Positions 27,072 to 35,375 of a stretch of 64,000 nucleotides of DNA are shown here, piece by piece; within the stretch, counting starts at the first letter, position 1, and every line of letters starts with the position of its first letter. This DNA is from Sphingomonas aurea (GTDB lineage: Bacteria > Pseudomonadota > Alphaproteobacteria > Sphingomonadales > Sphingomonadaceae), in the NCBI RefSeq assembly GCF_030678875.1, contig NZ_JAUUDS010000001.1, forward strand, positions 682,001 to 746,000. Reading direction: 5' to 3'. The translations under genes and the position numbers were made by a program. The notes under the pieces are model-generated. The model searched no databases. It had not been told where the DNA came from and was given only the letters and a program-made list of their open reading frames with translations.

Positions 27072-27494
27072 TTATCGTTCACAGGCGCGATATGTGCGCT
27101 CCCAACCATCTTTCATGAACTGGTTATCGTATTCCCGATACTGCAAGATATAGCCGTCTGGGCCACATTTCTCATCGCCGTTCGTTGCTGTACCGCCCTG
27201 AGATCGAGCCGGACGGCGTGATGGACGCGCCCTCGTTTCGACCTCCTCGTCTTCCGAATCCTCGTAACGGCTAGATGCTGTCGATCCACGGCTCGGGGCG
27301 CACCGACTGAGAAATTTCACCCAACCCTTCGCGTAGTTTCGGTAGCGGAGCAGGTAGCCATCTGGAGAGCATTTCTCGTCTCCATCCACTTGCGCCGCTG
27401 CTCGGGGTGTCAACTCCTCCCCTCCAAGACCGGCACCCGCAACAAGAACAAGCGCCGAAAGCGCGACGGTCGAGCATTTCACGAATTTAGTCAT
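27072..27494 (-). CDS. hypothetical secreted protein with an internal duplication
   Basis: A 140-aa protein from ATG 27494 with GGAGG upstream and a signal peptide (STVALSALVLVAGAGLGG). The mature protein holds two copies of a unit: GDEKCSPDGYLLRYRNY and GDEKCGPDGYILQYREY, each followed by Trp and ending in a Cys, separated by an Arg/Ser/Glu-rich linker. This suggests two small disulfide-stabilised domains. No named family is recognised. It lies just upstream of the other secreted protein in the same orientation (66-bp gap), so the pair may be an operon. Confidence 0.65.
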   Translation of the reverse strand: MTKFVKCSTVALSALVLVAGAGLGGEELTPRAAAQVDGDEKCSPDGYLLRYRNYAKGWVKFLSRCAPSRGSTASSRYEDSEDEEVETRARPSRRPARSQGGTATNGDEKCGPDGYILQYREYDNQFMKDGWERTYRACER

Positions 27495-27708
27495 CAGATG
27501 CCTCCACGTTCGGTTGATTACGAGCACGCGACCTCCCCCCTCGCCGGAGCCATCCGCTCAATCCTCGCTCATCGTAGGTGGTCCGGTTCAATCAATCGTC
27601 ATGCAAAAGGGGTATAAGCTGTTCTAATAGAGCGGAGTAAGCGTTGACAGGATATGATGGTGGGTGAGCAGGCTGGCCAATCTACAAGAGAGGGGACAGC
27701 TTCCGGCC

Positions 27709-27858
27709 ATGATCCACTATCCCAATGATCCAGAATTCATCCGCGAGATGACCGACGAGCAGCTGGTGAAAGCCTTCGAACATACCAGCGGCGCGGCGGA
27801 CGATCCGGAAGCGAACGCCTTCCTGGAGGAGATCAAGAGGCGCGGGCTCGATGTGTAA
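27709..27858 (+). CDS. small hypothetical protein upstream of SRAP gene
   Basis: A 49-aa acidic helical protein from ATG 27709 (MIHYPNDPEFIREMTDEQL). An in-frame GTG at 27664 would lengthen it. It overlaps the SRAP start by 8 bp, so the two are translated together. No family is recognised; its constant coupling to SRAP would be worth testing in other genomes. Confidence 0.6.
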   Translation: MIHYPNDPEFIREMTDEQLVKAFEHTSGAADDPEANAFLEEIKRRGLDV

Positions 27859-28483
27859 TCGCGCACGCTTCACCGGCGAGCCCGAGACGCTGTTCGCCTC
27901 GACCGGCAAGCTATTCGACGAGCGGCCGCGCGAGAACACCTTCAACCCGAAGGAGCTGCGGCCGAAAAGCCGCAACTATGTCGTGCGCGAGCAGGACGGC
28001 GTGCGCGGCTGGGACGTGATGAGCTGGGACGTGCTGGGCGGCAAGGCGCCCTGGCCGATGACGAACGTCCGCAACCTCCACCTGCCGCAGTGGCGCAAGC
28101 TCGCGGAGCGGCCGGGGAACCGCTGCCTCGTGCCGCTGACCGAGTTCTGCGAGTGGACGCCGGACAAGCACGATCTGGGCGACGGGAAGCCGCCGTTGAA
28201 GGGAGAGATGTGGTTCGCCGTCACCGACCAGCCGACTTTCGCTGTCGCAGGCTTCTGGCAGGAGACGACCGGGGGACGCGGCTTCACGATGGTGACGTGC
28301 GACCCGAACGAGCTGGTGGCACCGATCCACCCGAAGGCGATGATCGCGATCCTCGCGCCCGAAGATCACGACCAGTGGCTGCAGGGCAGCTATGACGAGA
28401 TTGTTGCGCTCCAGAAGCCGTATCCGGCTAAGCTTATGACCGTTCGCGGGCCTGTGTTTCCTACCCGCGGCAAGGGTCGCTGA
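27851..28483 (+). CDS. SOS response-associated peptidase (SRAP/YedK/HMCES family)
   Basis: A 210-aa protein. The catalytic Cys2 follows the initiator Met (MCNR); NVRNL (residues 72-76) corresponds to the NxRxE region, FCEW carries Glu101, and HPKAM supplies the active-site His. SRAP proteins form stable thiazolidine crosslinks with abasic sites in single-stranded DNA, protecting them during replication. The N-terminal Met must be removed, consistent with MC. It is probably co-expressed with the 49-aa gene. Homologues occur on chromosomes and in phages. Confidence 0.9.
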   Translation: MCNRARFTGEPETLFASTGKLFDERPRENTFNPKELRPKSRNYVVREQDGVRGWDVMSWDVLGGKAPWPMTNVRNLHLPQWRKLAERPGNRCLVPLTEFCEWTPDKHDLGDGKPPLKGEMWFAVTDQPTFAVAGFWQETTGGRGFTMVTCDPNELVAPIHPKAMIAILAPEDHDQWLQGSYDEIVALQKPYPAKLMTVRGPVFPTRGKGR

Positions 28484-28690
28484 ATCTAGCGACTTCGTGC
28501 TATCGAGTATAAGCGGAGCGGCCCGGCGGGGTCGTATCGTCCTCTCGCGCGGGGGAACTGCTTTATTCTTGGGGCAGTCGCTCCAGGCTGGTGCCTCACC
28601 GACGCATCCGGCCATCTAGGCAGGGTCGCTATCAACGCCCTGTAAACACGTCCTGGCTATCGGCGAGCGGGTATCCGGGGAAGGACGTTG

Positions 28691-29431
28691 ATGTTCAAGG
28701 GTGTGACGGTGCTGGCGCTGCTGATCTTCGCCGGCGGATATTTTTTGGGAGCGTTCGGGCCGCAACCCTATGCACGGACGGTTGCGCGGCCGCCCGCGGA
28801 TGTGATGTTGGCGCTGGAGCAACTTGATCTGACCGCGCAGCCCGGCGCCCCGGGGTCGACTGCGGAAGCAGCGGGCGGGGTCAAACCATTATTTCGGCTG
28901 GAGAAGGGCGAAGGCCGGATGACTTGGTACGTGATGAGTGGCGATAAGGTTGCGACGAGCATGACGGCCATGCTTGAACCGATCGAAGGTGGCAAAGCGA
29001 CTCGCGTGCAAACCAGCGTAAAGCGTGGCGATGCGCCGGACGACCTTGTTTCGCCCGCCTTCCGATCTGAAGGATTGACAACGGCGTTGTTCTCCATGGC
29101 GATCGAGGGTGTGCTGAACAAGCTCACAGCGCCCACCAAGGCCGATGCCGAAACTTGCCAGCGCATTTTGTATGGCAGCGGGTCAAATGGCGAGCAGGTC
29201 CGGCCGAAGGAGGGGATCGCGGCGATTATGCACCTCAACGCTATGGAGCAGGAATTACGCCGGAACGGCTGCGACACGAACGAGGACGGCGCATTCCGCT
29301 CTGTCGAAGAGCAAACTGCGTCGCCTGACGCATCATCCGGCGATGATGCGCTTTCTCTGCCTCGCTCCACCCCTAACCAATCCGGGCAGCCGATGCTTGA
29401 CCCAACGCCCCAAACCGTGCCGGGAGAGTAG
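28691..29431 (+). CDS. hypothetical protein with one N-terminal membrane segment
   Basis: A 246-aa protein from ATG 28691 with GAAGGA upstream (TTG at 28688 also possible). Residues about 4-23 (GVTVLALLIFAGGYFLGAFG) form a single transmembrane helix or uncleaved signal. The body is a mixed alpha/beta domain with WYVMSGDKVATSMTAML and a low-complexity C-terminal tail rich in Ser/Pro/Asp. No family is recognised. Its 3' end overlaps the open frame left from the Dam fragment on the other strand. Confidence 0.6.
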   Translation: MFKGVTVLALLIFAGGYFLGAFGPQPYARTVARPPADVMLALEQLDLTAQPGAPGSTAEAAGGVKPLFRLEKGEGRMTWYVMSGDKVATSMTAMLEPIEGGKATRVQTSVKRGDAPDDLVSPAFRSEGLTTALFSMAIEGVLNKLTAPTKADAETCQRILYGSGSNGEQVRPKEGIAAIMHLNAMEQELRRNGCDTNEDGAFRSVEEQTASPDASSGDDALSLPRSTPNQSGQPMLDPTPQTVPGE

Positions 29432-29845
29432 CGCCGCAATCCACTTACACATCGTGCATAATTGACGTTGAAGGGCCGCCGGACTTGCCAGCGACCCTTC
29501 ATCTCGACTGCGGACGATCAGCTCCGTCACCCGCTTGCCCCCGCCAGACGCCGTGCCGACCATGTACGTCGTCGCGATCTCCTCAACCGTGAACTTGCTG
29601 AACACCTCGCGTGCGCCGTCCGTGGCGTTGATCGAGAGGATGAACCGGCCGGCGATGCCGCTCAGCTGGTCCGCCAGGCGCACGAAGCCCGCTTGCTCGA
29701 ACACATCCGGCCCATAATCGCCCTCACAGTCCCAATAGGCCGGGTCGAGGTAGAACAGGGTTTCCGGGTGCCAAGTGCACGTGCATTCCGAGCAGGATGG
29801 CTGATACCTCAGTTTTCCAGAAGCGTTTCGCTGAGGCAACGTCAC
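29333..29845 (-). pseudogene. remnant of a D12-class adenine DNA methyltransferase (Dam-like)
   Basis: The open frame keeps only the second half of a Dam/D12 methylase: LFYLDPAYWDCEGDYGPDVF, with the DPPY motif reading DPAY, then RLADQLSGIAGRFILSINA and a C-terminal EIATTYMVG...TELIV. The N-terminal half with the FxGxG SAM motif and target-recognition domain is missing; upstream residues are unrelated. After about residue 115 the frame runs on into sequence antisense to the 28691 gene. A full phage Dam was probably truncated by recombination. Confidence 0.75.
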
Positions 29846-29921
29846 TAAGCACGTCAGTCAATCCAACATTTGACCTCAGCGCACCGGACGAGCATCCTTA
29901 CGGTCCCTGGGGGATCGCTCG

Positions 29922-30401
29922 ATGCTATGCTTTTTCAACCTGGCCGGAGCGGTATACGATCCTGACGTTGTGGGGCACGAGGTTGCGTCGATCGACAAAG
30001 CTCGCGTTATCGCGGCCAAATATCTAGCTGATCTCATCCACGACCGGCCGGATGTAGTGTGGGCAGGCGAGGAGGTGCGGGTAGAAGTGACCGACGAAGA
30101 CCAGCTGGTGCTGTTCACCGTCATCGCCTTTGGTGTCGACGCAATTTCTTTATTGTTGAGAAGTGCCAGAAACAGCAGCCGGAGGCAATTGTTTCAGCAC
30201 GTGCCGGGCATTTGTGCCCCATCGTCAAGAACGTCACCAAGGCCGTTGCGCCGCTGGATCCAGACGAACGGTCTATGTTCAACATATACCCTTGGCGGCG
30301 AACAGGAGACGATCATCCTGCGCAGCCGGGATGCGACCAAGCCGGCACGATCGCGTACCACCTTCCCGTCCACTTTCAGTCGCCTCAATATCCGCAGTTA
30401 A
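29922..30401 (+). CDS. DUF6894-like protein with replaced C terminus
   Basis: Residues 1-74 (FFNLAGAVYDPDVVGHEVAS ... GEEVRVEVTDEDQLVLFTVI AFGVDA) match the small DUF6894 family, which normally ends shortly after this point. Here the frame continues for 85 residues of low-complexity, Arg/Ser-rich sequence from about position 30144 that looks non-native. A frameshift, deletion or fusion near 30144 is likely. The intact part may still fold. Function of the family is unknown. Confidence 0.55.
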   Translation: MLCFFNLAGAVYDPDVVGHEVASIDKARVIAAKYLADLIHDRPDVVWAGEEVRVEVTDEDQLVLFTVIAFGVDAISLLLRSARNSSRRQLFQHVPGICAPSSRTSPRPLRRWIQTNGLCSTYTLGGEQETIILRSRDATKPARSRTTFPSTFSRLNIRS

Positions 30402-30706
30402 TTTAACTGAGAAGGACACGACGCAGGTGTCAGCATTTGCGCGTAGGACCGTTGGCTCCGGGCACCTGCGGCGATGCGGCTGGCGGTCATTTGTAAACGC
30501 TATCTATCTTAGAAATGGAGGGACATGATCGGCGCAGCCGCGCTGCCCATTTACCGTGACCGGAAACGGCGGAAGTGCCGCCCTCTACCAATCCGCTCGC
30601 GCACACTGCGGATAAACGGCGGACGCCCCGCAGCATAGATTAACGTGCGCGCAGGCGCGTACTGGTGACAAAATGACGGACCGTCCGTCTTGAACCCTGA
30701 TGCTTG
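30402..30706. other. 305-bp gap, no gene seen
   Basis: No supported ORF. A near-palindrome GACGGAC-C-GTCCGTC (30675-30689) followed on the minus strand by ATTTTGT could be a weak terminator for the HTH gene ending at 30707. Confidence 0.4.
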
Positions 30707-30958
30707 TCACTCTGGCCATCTTTCCTCCGCGACACGCGCCGCGCGTTCTACCAGATCGGGGTCCATCTCGATCGCCGCCACCAAGACCTTGAACGCCTTC
30801 GACGGTTTGACCCGCGCCTGCTCCTGATCCTTCACCATGCCGAAGGTCAGGCCGAACCGCGCGGCGAACGCAGGCTGCTCGATGCGGAGCCGGCGGAAGC
30901 GGAGCCGGAACAGGTCACGGGCAAAACCTGTCTTCCCGAAGTCAGGGTCAAAGGGCAT
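30707..30958 (-). CDS. small HTH DNA-binding protein
   Basis: An 83-aa protein from ATG 30958 (MPFDPDFGKTGF). RIEQPAFAARFGLTFGMVKDQEQ is a helix-turn-helix of the XRE type, followed by KAFKVLVAAIEMDPDLVERA. A longer frame from ATG 31030 would read through the left 9-bp repeats as Ser-Asp-Asn units; I prefer the shorter start because the mirror-image repeats at 31121-31147 are non-coding. The protein is encoded next to the inverted repeats and could bind them. Confidence 0.6.
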   Translation of the reverse strand: MPFDPDFGKTGFARDLFRLRFRRLRIEQPAFAARFGLTFGMVKDQEQARVKPSKAFKVLVAAIEMDPDLVERAARVAEERWPE

Positions 30959-30990
30959 CAGATCCTCCCCGCATGTGCCACCGCGCGACC

Positions 30991-31147
30991 TATTGTCGCT
31001 ATTGTCGCTATTGTCGGAGCCTCCGCGCATCGCGCCAGCCCTTCTAAAGATAGATAGATAGAGACCTTTTTTAGGTTACGTCGCGAGGGCGGAAGCGAGA
31101 GCAGATCGACCGCGAGGCGCCGTGACAATAGCGACGATAGTGACAAT
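30991..31147. other. origin-like array: inverted triplets of 9-bp iterons around an AT-rich core
   Basis: Left cluster: TATTGTCGC, TATTGTCGC, TATTGTCGG in tandem at 30991-31017. Right cluster, on the opposite strand: TATTGTCAC, TATCGTCGC, TATTGTCAC at 31121-31147. Between them lies a 40-bp AT-rich stretch with GATA three times in a row (31049-31060) and a T6 run near 31067-31072. The array sits directly downstream of the primase/helicase genes. Repeated sites flanking an AT-rich unwinding region are typical of replication origins of plasmids and P4-like elements. A large-loop hairpin or an operator array are alternatives. Confidence 0.6.
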
Positions 31148-31157
31148 AGCTCTCGGA

Positions 31158-31607
31158 TCACCGGCCAAACTCCCAGAGCATGATCGGCGTGACCGTTGGA
31201 TGCGTGCCGTGGCCCATACCTCCGCGAACGAACGCCTCGCGCCCAGCACCGCCTTCTGCCACAGCCCGATGCTCGTCGATCAGCAGCAGGGAACGACCCC
31301 GAAGCCAGACGGCCAGCCCCTCACAATCCCAGCTGTCCCGTGACCCGACTCCGAACAGGTCTGCCGCAGTCCAGCCCAGCGCCAACGCGCTCGCAGCCCA
31401 CCCCCCACGCGCCAGGCGCATCGCGTCGGCCACGACCTCCCGCCAGTTTTCCACGCGCTGAATCGCGCGAGGGGCGGGCAGTCGCTCCAGCCGGCGCAGA
31501 TCAGCCGAGAGGTGCGCGGGTAGCCCGAACGCCTCCACGGCTTCCACAGGGGCCTCAGGGTCAGGCTGCGCCATCACCGTCGCGGCAACGTCCCTCCAAC
31601 TAGACAT
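31158..31607 (-). CDS. hypothetical protein of the replication module
   Basis: A 149-aa protein from ATG 31607, overlapping the end of the DUF3987 gene by 8 bp. It contains LPAPRAIQRVENWREVVADA, GWAASALALGWTAADLFGVG (helical, HTH-like spacing) and a C-terminal DEHRAVAEGGAGREAFVRGG. I do not recognise a named family. Its coupling to the helicase gene and position beside the iteron array suggest a replication or initiator-accessory role. Confidence 0.6.
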   Translation of the reverse strand: MSSWRDVAATVMAQPDPEAPVEAVEAFGLPAHLSADLRRLERLPAPRAIQRVENWREVVADAMRLARGGWAASALALGWTAADLFGVGSRDSWDCEGLAVWLRGRSLLLIDEHRAVAEGGAGREAFVRGGMGHGTHPTVTPIMLWEFGR

Positions 31608-33162
31608 TGGCACCCCCATGCACCGCAGGATTGACGAGGAAGTCCTTGCGAGCCTTGCCCGGGGTGTCGCCGTCGCGCATCGGCATGGGGCGTAACCAAC
31701 CCGCCTCTACCAGGGCGTCCGTCGCGCCCTCCACATCGGCCGCAACCTTGAGCGATGGAATTCCGCTCCCCCGCTGCACGTCACGGGCGTTGATCCGCTG
31801 CGCGCCGGTCTTCAGGATGTGCCGCCCCAGGGCCGCGGCATTTCGTTCGCTCGGGGGCAGTGCGGCGTCGCCGAATACGCGCAGCGCGGACGGCTTGGCA
31901 TAGTCCTCGACGAAGCCCAGCACCGCCACCAACGTCTCCGGGCGGATGGCCGTTGGTTCTCGCCCGTCGCCAGCAGCCCAAGCGATCAGCTCCGCCACCA
32001 GCGCGAGGCGCAGCACGATGCCTCGCAGCTTGCCCAGAAAGCCCTTATACAGCCCGGACGCTTCCTTGATCGCCAGATCATTGTCGCGGATCCATTCTTC
32101 GAAGATCAGCGCCGCAGCGTCGTTCAGCATCAGCACGACCGGAACGGGCTCGCCCTCTTCGTTACGCAGCGGCTGGAGGCTAAGCAGACGCCGATAGACG
32201 CGCTCCAGCACCGATGCGTCAGCCAGGGCGCGAGGGCGCTGGTATCGGATCGGGTCAGGCCATGCCCACAGGAAGCGCGCGACCAACCCGTCATCTGCCG
32301 TCTTCAGCAGGCAATCCGACAGCTTCTCAGGTTGAATGCCGCCAAGGACCGTTACGCCGTTGAACTCGATGAACAGCGGTGCTTTCAGGCTCTTGCGATC
32401 GACCGTGAAATGCCGACCGCCGAATGCCTCCAGCCAGAACTCTCGGCCGCCCGGAGAGTACCGCTCAAAACTCATCAGCCAACCGGCCAACTCGTCGCGA
32501 AGATGCAGAACGCCGTTCGGGTTGCCGGCCAGGATGTCCATCACGGCTTCAGGCGTGCCGTCCTGCACCATCAGCCTGGGGCGCTGCGGCTCGTCGGGAT
32601 CGACCGCAGCGTCAGGCATCGAGGGCGTTGCCACCCCGTCCTTCGTCGCCTGCTTCACCTTCGCCTGCCACTCGCTGCGTTCGGCCTTCGCGCGCTCGGC
32701 AGTAGTGTGCCAGCCGATCAGCCCATTCTTGTGCTGCTCCGCCAGCTCCCGCTCCATCCCCTTCAGCGGTGCGGTGGCGGCGTCAATCGCTGGCGACTTG
32801 TTCGACGACGGGTCGCCTACCGGGGCGACCCACAAGACGCAGGGCTCTTGCCATCCTGCCGTAGCGAACGGCTTTACCGCGCGCTTTGCACCGACCAGCG
32901 ACGCGGCAACGGCAATGATGCTGACGGCGACATATTCCGCCGGGGCACCAGCGCCAGCGGCAAGATCCCGGACCAGCGGCCACAACGATCCGAACAGGTC
33001 GGTCGGCATCTCAGGTGGTGTCGTCCGCCCGCCCGTCAGAACCGTCATGTCGGGATCGGACCAAGGGTTTGCTTTGCGGCCCACCATCATGCCGCTCTCG
33101 AACGGCTCGGGCGAGAACGGGCGCGCGTCCTCATAGGCCGCTTGGAATGCAGCGGCGGTCAT
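31600..33162 (-). CDS. DUF3987 family helicase/primase-associated protein
   Basis: A 520-aa protein of the DUF3987 family, seen in phage and satellite replication modules and thought to act as a RepA/DnaB-like helicase. A P-loop-like segment GDPSSNKS is at residues 116-123; the residue before Lys is Asn instead of the usual Gly. A Walker-B-like region VLHLRDELAGWL and the conserved GGIQPEKLSD follow. Its start overlaps the primase stop, giving a primase-helicase pair. The last part has a wing-like segment (NARDVQRGSGIPSLKVAADV). Confidence 0.85.
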   Translation of the reverse strand: MTAAAFQAAYEDARPFSPEPFESGMMVGRKANPWSDPDMTVLTGGRTTPPEMPTDLFGSLWPLVRDLAAGAGAPAEYVAVSIIAVAASLVGAKRAVKPFATAGWQEPCVLWVAPVGDPSSNKSPAIDAATAPLKGMERELAEQHKNGLIGWHTTAERAKAERSEWQAKVKQATKDGVATPSMPDAAVDPDEPQRPRLMVQDGTPEAVMDILAGNPNGVLHLRDELAGWLMSFERYSPGGREFWLEAFGGRHFTVDRKSLKAPLFIEFNGVTVLGGIQPEKLSDCLLKTADDGLVARFLWAWPDPIRYQRPRALADASVLERVYRRLLSLQPLRNEEGEPVPVVLMLNDAAALIFEEWIRDNDLAIKEASGLYKGFLGKLRGIVLRLALVAELIAWAAGDGREPTAIRPETLVAVLGFVEDYAKPSALRVFGDAALPPSERNAAALGRHILKTGAQRINARDVQRGSGIPSLKVAADVEGATDALVEAGWLRPMPMRDGDTPGKARKDFLVNPAVHGGANV

Positions 33163-34142
33163 GGCCGCACCCCCATCAGTTCGGCGTTGTAGTCCTTGAA
33201 GGGTCGCGTCGGCCGCATGATGCGGACGCCAAGGCCAGCCTCTCCATACGCCGCCGCGGCCTTCATCGCCGCTGCCTCGCCGGCTTCGTCACCGTCAGCA
33301 CCGATCACGACTGCGCGCGTGATCGGGGCGAACGCCATCTGTGGCATCATCGACGTTCCCGCCGCGACCCAGACTGACCGGCCGAGCGCCTGGGCGAGCG
33401 TCAGACCATCCTCAAGCCCCTCAGTGACGACCATGCTGGAGGAGGCTGGCCCGAGCTGGATAGAACCGCCGATGACGTTCCCAAGGGAGTATTTCACCTT
33501 CGGCTTTCGGTCGCTGTCCGTTGCCTTCACCCCAGCCTTGCGCCCGGCCTCTGTCAGGTACGTGCGCTGAAGCCCGACAAGCTGCCCGCCTGCATCAGTG
33601 ACGATTGCAATCAGCGCCGGCAGCAGGCCTGGTCCATTCGCAGCCAGCACGCCGTTCCCCTCAATCTGGGGCGGCGCGAGGCGGGCGAACCGCAGGGTAT
33701 GCGGCAGAGCCATCGTGATCCCGCGCGACCGCAGGTACACCTCAGCCGGCGTCCCTTCGATCGGCACGGAAGCGTTGACGATCCGCTGCGCGATGGGTCG
33801 CATGTCCGCCTTAGGCTTGGCGGGCGCACGCTGCTGCTCCAATTCGCGCAACGCCCCGCCGTCCAGCATTTCGATCGCGCCAGGCAGCTTCACACCATAG
33901 AGCTTCATGACCAGATCAAGCACGTCGCCGCCCTCGCCGCAGCCGAAACACTGGAAGCGCCGGTCATCGTTGAAGATCGTGAAGCTAGGGGTGCGGTCTG
34001 CGTGCAGCGGGCAGCAGGCCTTCAACTCGTTGCCCGCGCGATGCAGCTTCACGCCCGCCTTCGACGCCACGCCCGACAAGGGGAAGCGGTCACGAATGCC
34101 GGCAACGACCCGCGCCAGCTCGGCGCTGTCCATGCGGGCCAT
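33159..34142 (-). CDS. CHC2 zinc-finger / Toprim DNA primase
   Basis: A 327-aa primase from ATG 34142, which overlaps the upstream stop (TGATG). The zinc finger is CPLH...CFGC (Cys44, His47, Cys65, Cys68). The Toprim domain follows at about 235-300 with VVTEGLEDGLTLAQAL (catalytic Glu), GTSMM and VVIGADGDEAGEAA (DxD). It is shorter than DnaG and lacks the C-terminal helicase-binding domain, as in many phage primases. The protein probably primes element replication together with the DUF3987 product. Confidence 0.88.
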   Translation of the reverse strand: MARMDSAELARVVAGIRDRFPLSGVASKAGVKLHRAGNELKACCPLHADRTPSFTIFNDDRRFQCFGCGEGGDVLDLVMKLYGVKLPGAIEMLDGGALRELEQQRAPAKPKADMRPIAQRIVNASVPIEGTPAEVYLRSRGITMALPHTLRFARLAPPQIEGNGVLAANGPGLLPALIAIVTDAGGQLVGLQRTYLTEAGRKAGVKATDSDRKPKVKYSLGNVIGGSIQLGPASSSMVVTEGLEDGLTLAQALGRSVWVAAGTSMMPQMAFAPITRAVVIGADGDEAGEAAAMKAAAAYGEAGLGVRIMRPTRPFKDYNAELMGVRP

Positions 34143-34504
34143 CACTGGTCCTCCCCAGCCGCGGAAACGCGACATGCGCGCGCCTCCACCACGTCGGATT
34201 GATCCAGCTGGATTGGGCGCATCTTGCCGTCCGCGTGCAGCACTCGCACGATCGGCAGTCGGTAGCGCCGCCATGCCGTCACAGCCACCGCTCGCGCCTC
34301 CTCGAACGAGCAGGGACGACACAGCCGCTCAGGCTTGCTCCAGACGCCGCAGCGCCGGGTGTAGACCATGACCAACCAATTCCCGCTGGCAGTCTCACGC
34401 AGGGCAATGGCGCGGGTGACGGCCAGCCGGGGCGCTCTGCCATCAGCAGCCCGGCGAGCGCGCGCACGGTGCCATGCAGGCGCGGCGTAGACGAGGGCCG
34501 TCAT
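34142..34504 (-). CDS. hypothetical basic protein of the replication operon
   Basis: A 120-aa protein, Arg/Ala-rich, with a CxxxxxxxxxxxCxxC-like set of Cys residues (RRCGVWSKPERLCRPCSFEE) that may bind zinc. No family is recognised. It overlaps both neighbours (ATGA at the start, TGATG at the end). Confidence 0.6.
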   Translation of the reverse strand: MTALVYAAPAWHRARARRAADGRAPRLAVTRAIALRETASGNWLVMVYTRRCGVWSKPERLCRPCSFEEARAVAVTAWRRYRLPIVRVLHADGKMRPIQLDQSDVVEARACRVSAAGEDQ

Positions 34505-34812
34505 GCCGCCTGCTCCTGCTGCTCGACCGCAACCCAGACGATCGCACGCTTGCCCGTCACGTTCAGGCGACGCAGGCCGCTATCGACGACGAGGTGCTTT
34601 CGCCGCAGCTCGGTAGTGCGCGGCTGGATCGTCCACCGGCTGAAGCCCAGCGTCGCCGCCAGTTCGTCCGCCGTCAGGCCGCGAGAGCCGGCATCACGGA
34701 TTGCCCGCAACGCCAGGCGCTGGAGCCGTGCCGTAACGCTTTCGATCGCGTCCGCAGCTTCGATCGATGTCGAGACGCCGCGATGTCCCGGCGTGTTCGG
34801 ATAGTCACTCAT
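34501..34812 (-). CDS. winged-helix DNA-binding protein
   Basis: A 103-aa protein from ATG 34812 (MSDYPNTPGHRG). The C-terminal 65 residues form a MarR-like winged helix: LQRLALRAIRDAGSRGLTAD, SRWTIQPRTTELRRKHLV and GLRRLNVTGKRAIVWV. Similar short proteins with the same N terminus occur in alphaproteobacterial prophages. It may control the replication operon or act at the origin. It overlaps the next gene by 4 bp. Confidence 0.7.
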   Translation of the reverse strand: MSDYPNTPGHRGVSTSIEAADAIESVTARLQRLALRAIRDAGSRGLTADELAATLGFSRWTIQPRTTELRRKHLVVDSGLRRLNVTGKRAIVWVAVEQQEQAA

Positions 34813-35008
34813 GCGTCGCCTCCACAGCGAGAGGGGGGAGGTCCGCGCGGTCAAGGATCATCGCCAGCCAGTCGGCTTGCTTCGGCGTCATCGCGGTATC
34901 GTCCACGACGATCTGCCCGAGGAACGATCCGGCCTTGCGGCTCAAGCGTGCGCCCGATTGCAGCGCCGCCAAGGCAGCGTCGCGGGGCGTCGTGAAGGGA
35001 TCAGCCAT
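34805..35008 (-). CDS. small hypothetical protein
   Basis: A 67-aa protein from ATG 35008. The segment RKAGSFLGQIVVDDTAMTPKQADWL is a pattern seen in short phage proteins of unknown role. It overlaps the starts and stops of both neighbours, so it belongs to the operon. Confidence 0.6.
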   Translation of the reverse strand: MADPFTTPRDAALAALQSGARLSRKAGSFLGQIVVDDTAMTPKQADWLAMILDRADLPPLAVEATHE

Positions 35009-35198
35009 TGCCACCGCCCTCCGTCGTGAGGTCGACCAGCGCCCAGCCCCGGTAGAGCTTCAGCCCGCGGGCATAGCCGCGCGCCTGGGGATGCGTGGGA
35101 TAGTCGCGGTCGAAGGTTTCGCCATCGGGCGCAGGGGCAACCCGAACGCTGAAGCCGCCGTCGGCCTGCGTGATTGTAACGGTGTGGAGGTCAGCCAT
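35001..35198 (-). CDS. small hypothetical protein
   Basis: A 65-aa beta-rich protein (HTVTITQADGGFSVRVAPAP) with a single short domain and no recognised family. It is translationally coupled to both neighbours by 8-bp overlaps. Confidence 0.55.
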   Translation of the reverse strand: MADLHTVTITQADGGFSVRVAPAPDGETFDRDYPTHPQARGYARGLKLYRGWALVDLTTEGGGNG

Positions 35199-35370
35199 GA
35201 GATGCCCCCCAGACTAGGCCGGCGACCAGGGAGGCGCGGCTCGGGGGCAGGTGGAAACGGGCAGCAAGGACTTCCGTCCTGAGCGCGTTTGCGGTATGGC
35301 CAAGGTCTTCGCCGCCAAGCAGAAGAACCACGGCCTCGCCCTTATGGGCGGGGTCGTTTCTGTTAGGCAT
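35191..35370 (-). CDS. small hypothetical protein
   Basis: A 59-aa protein from ATG 35370 (MPNRNDPAHKGEAVVLLLGG). It begins 5 bp after the AlpA-like stop and overlaps the next gene by 8 bp. No family is recognised; supported by operon position only. Confidence 0.5.
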   Translation of the reverse strand: MPNRNDPAHKGEAVVLLLGGEDLGHTANALRTEVLAARFHLPPSRASLVAGLVWGASHG

Positions 35371-35375
35371 GGGCG

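Noticed and set aside
30958..31030. Extension of the HTH protein to an upstream ATG giving Ser-Asp-Asn repeats
   Set aside because: The repeat unit is the 9-bp iteron, also found inverted and non-coding at 31121-31147, so a DNA function explains it better.
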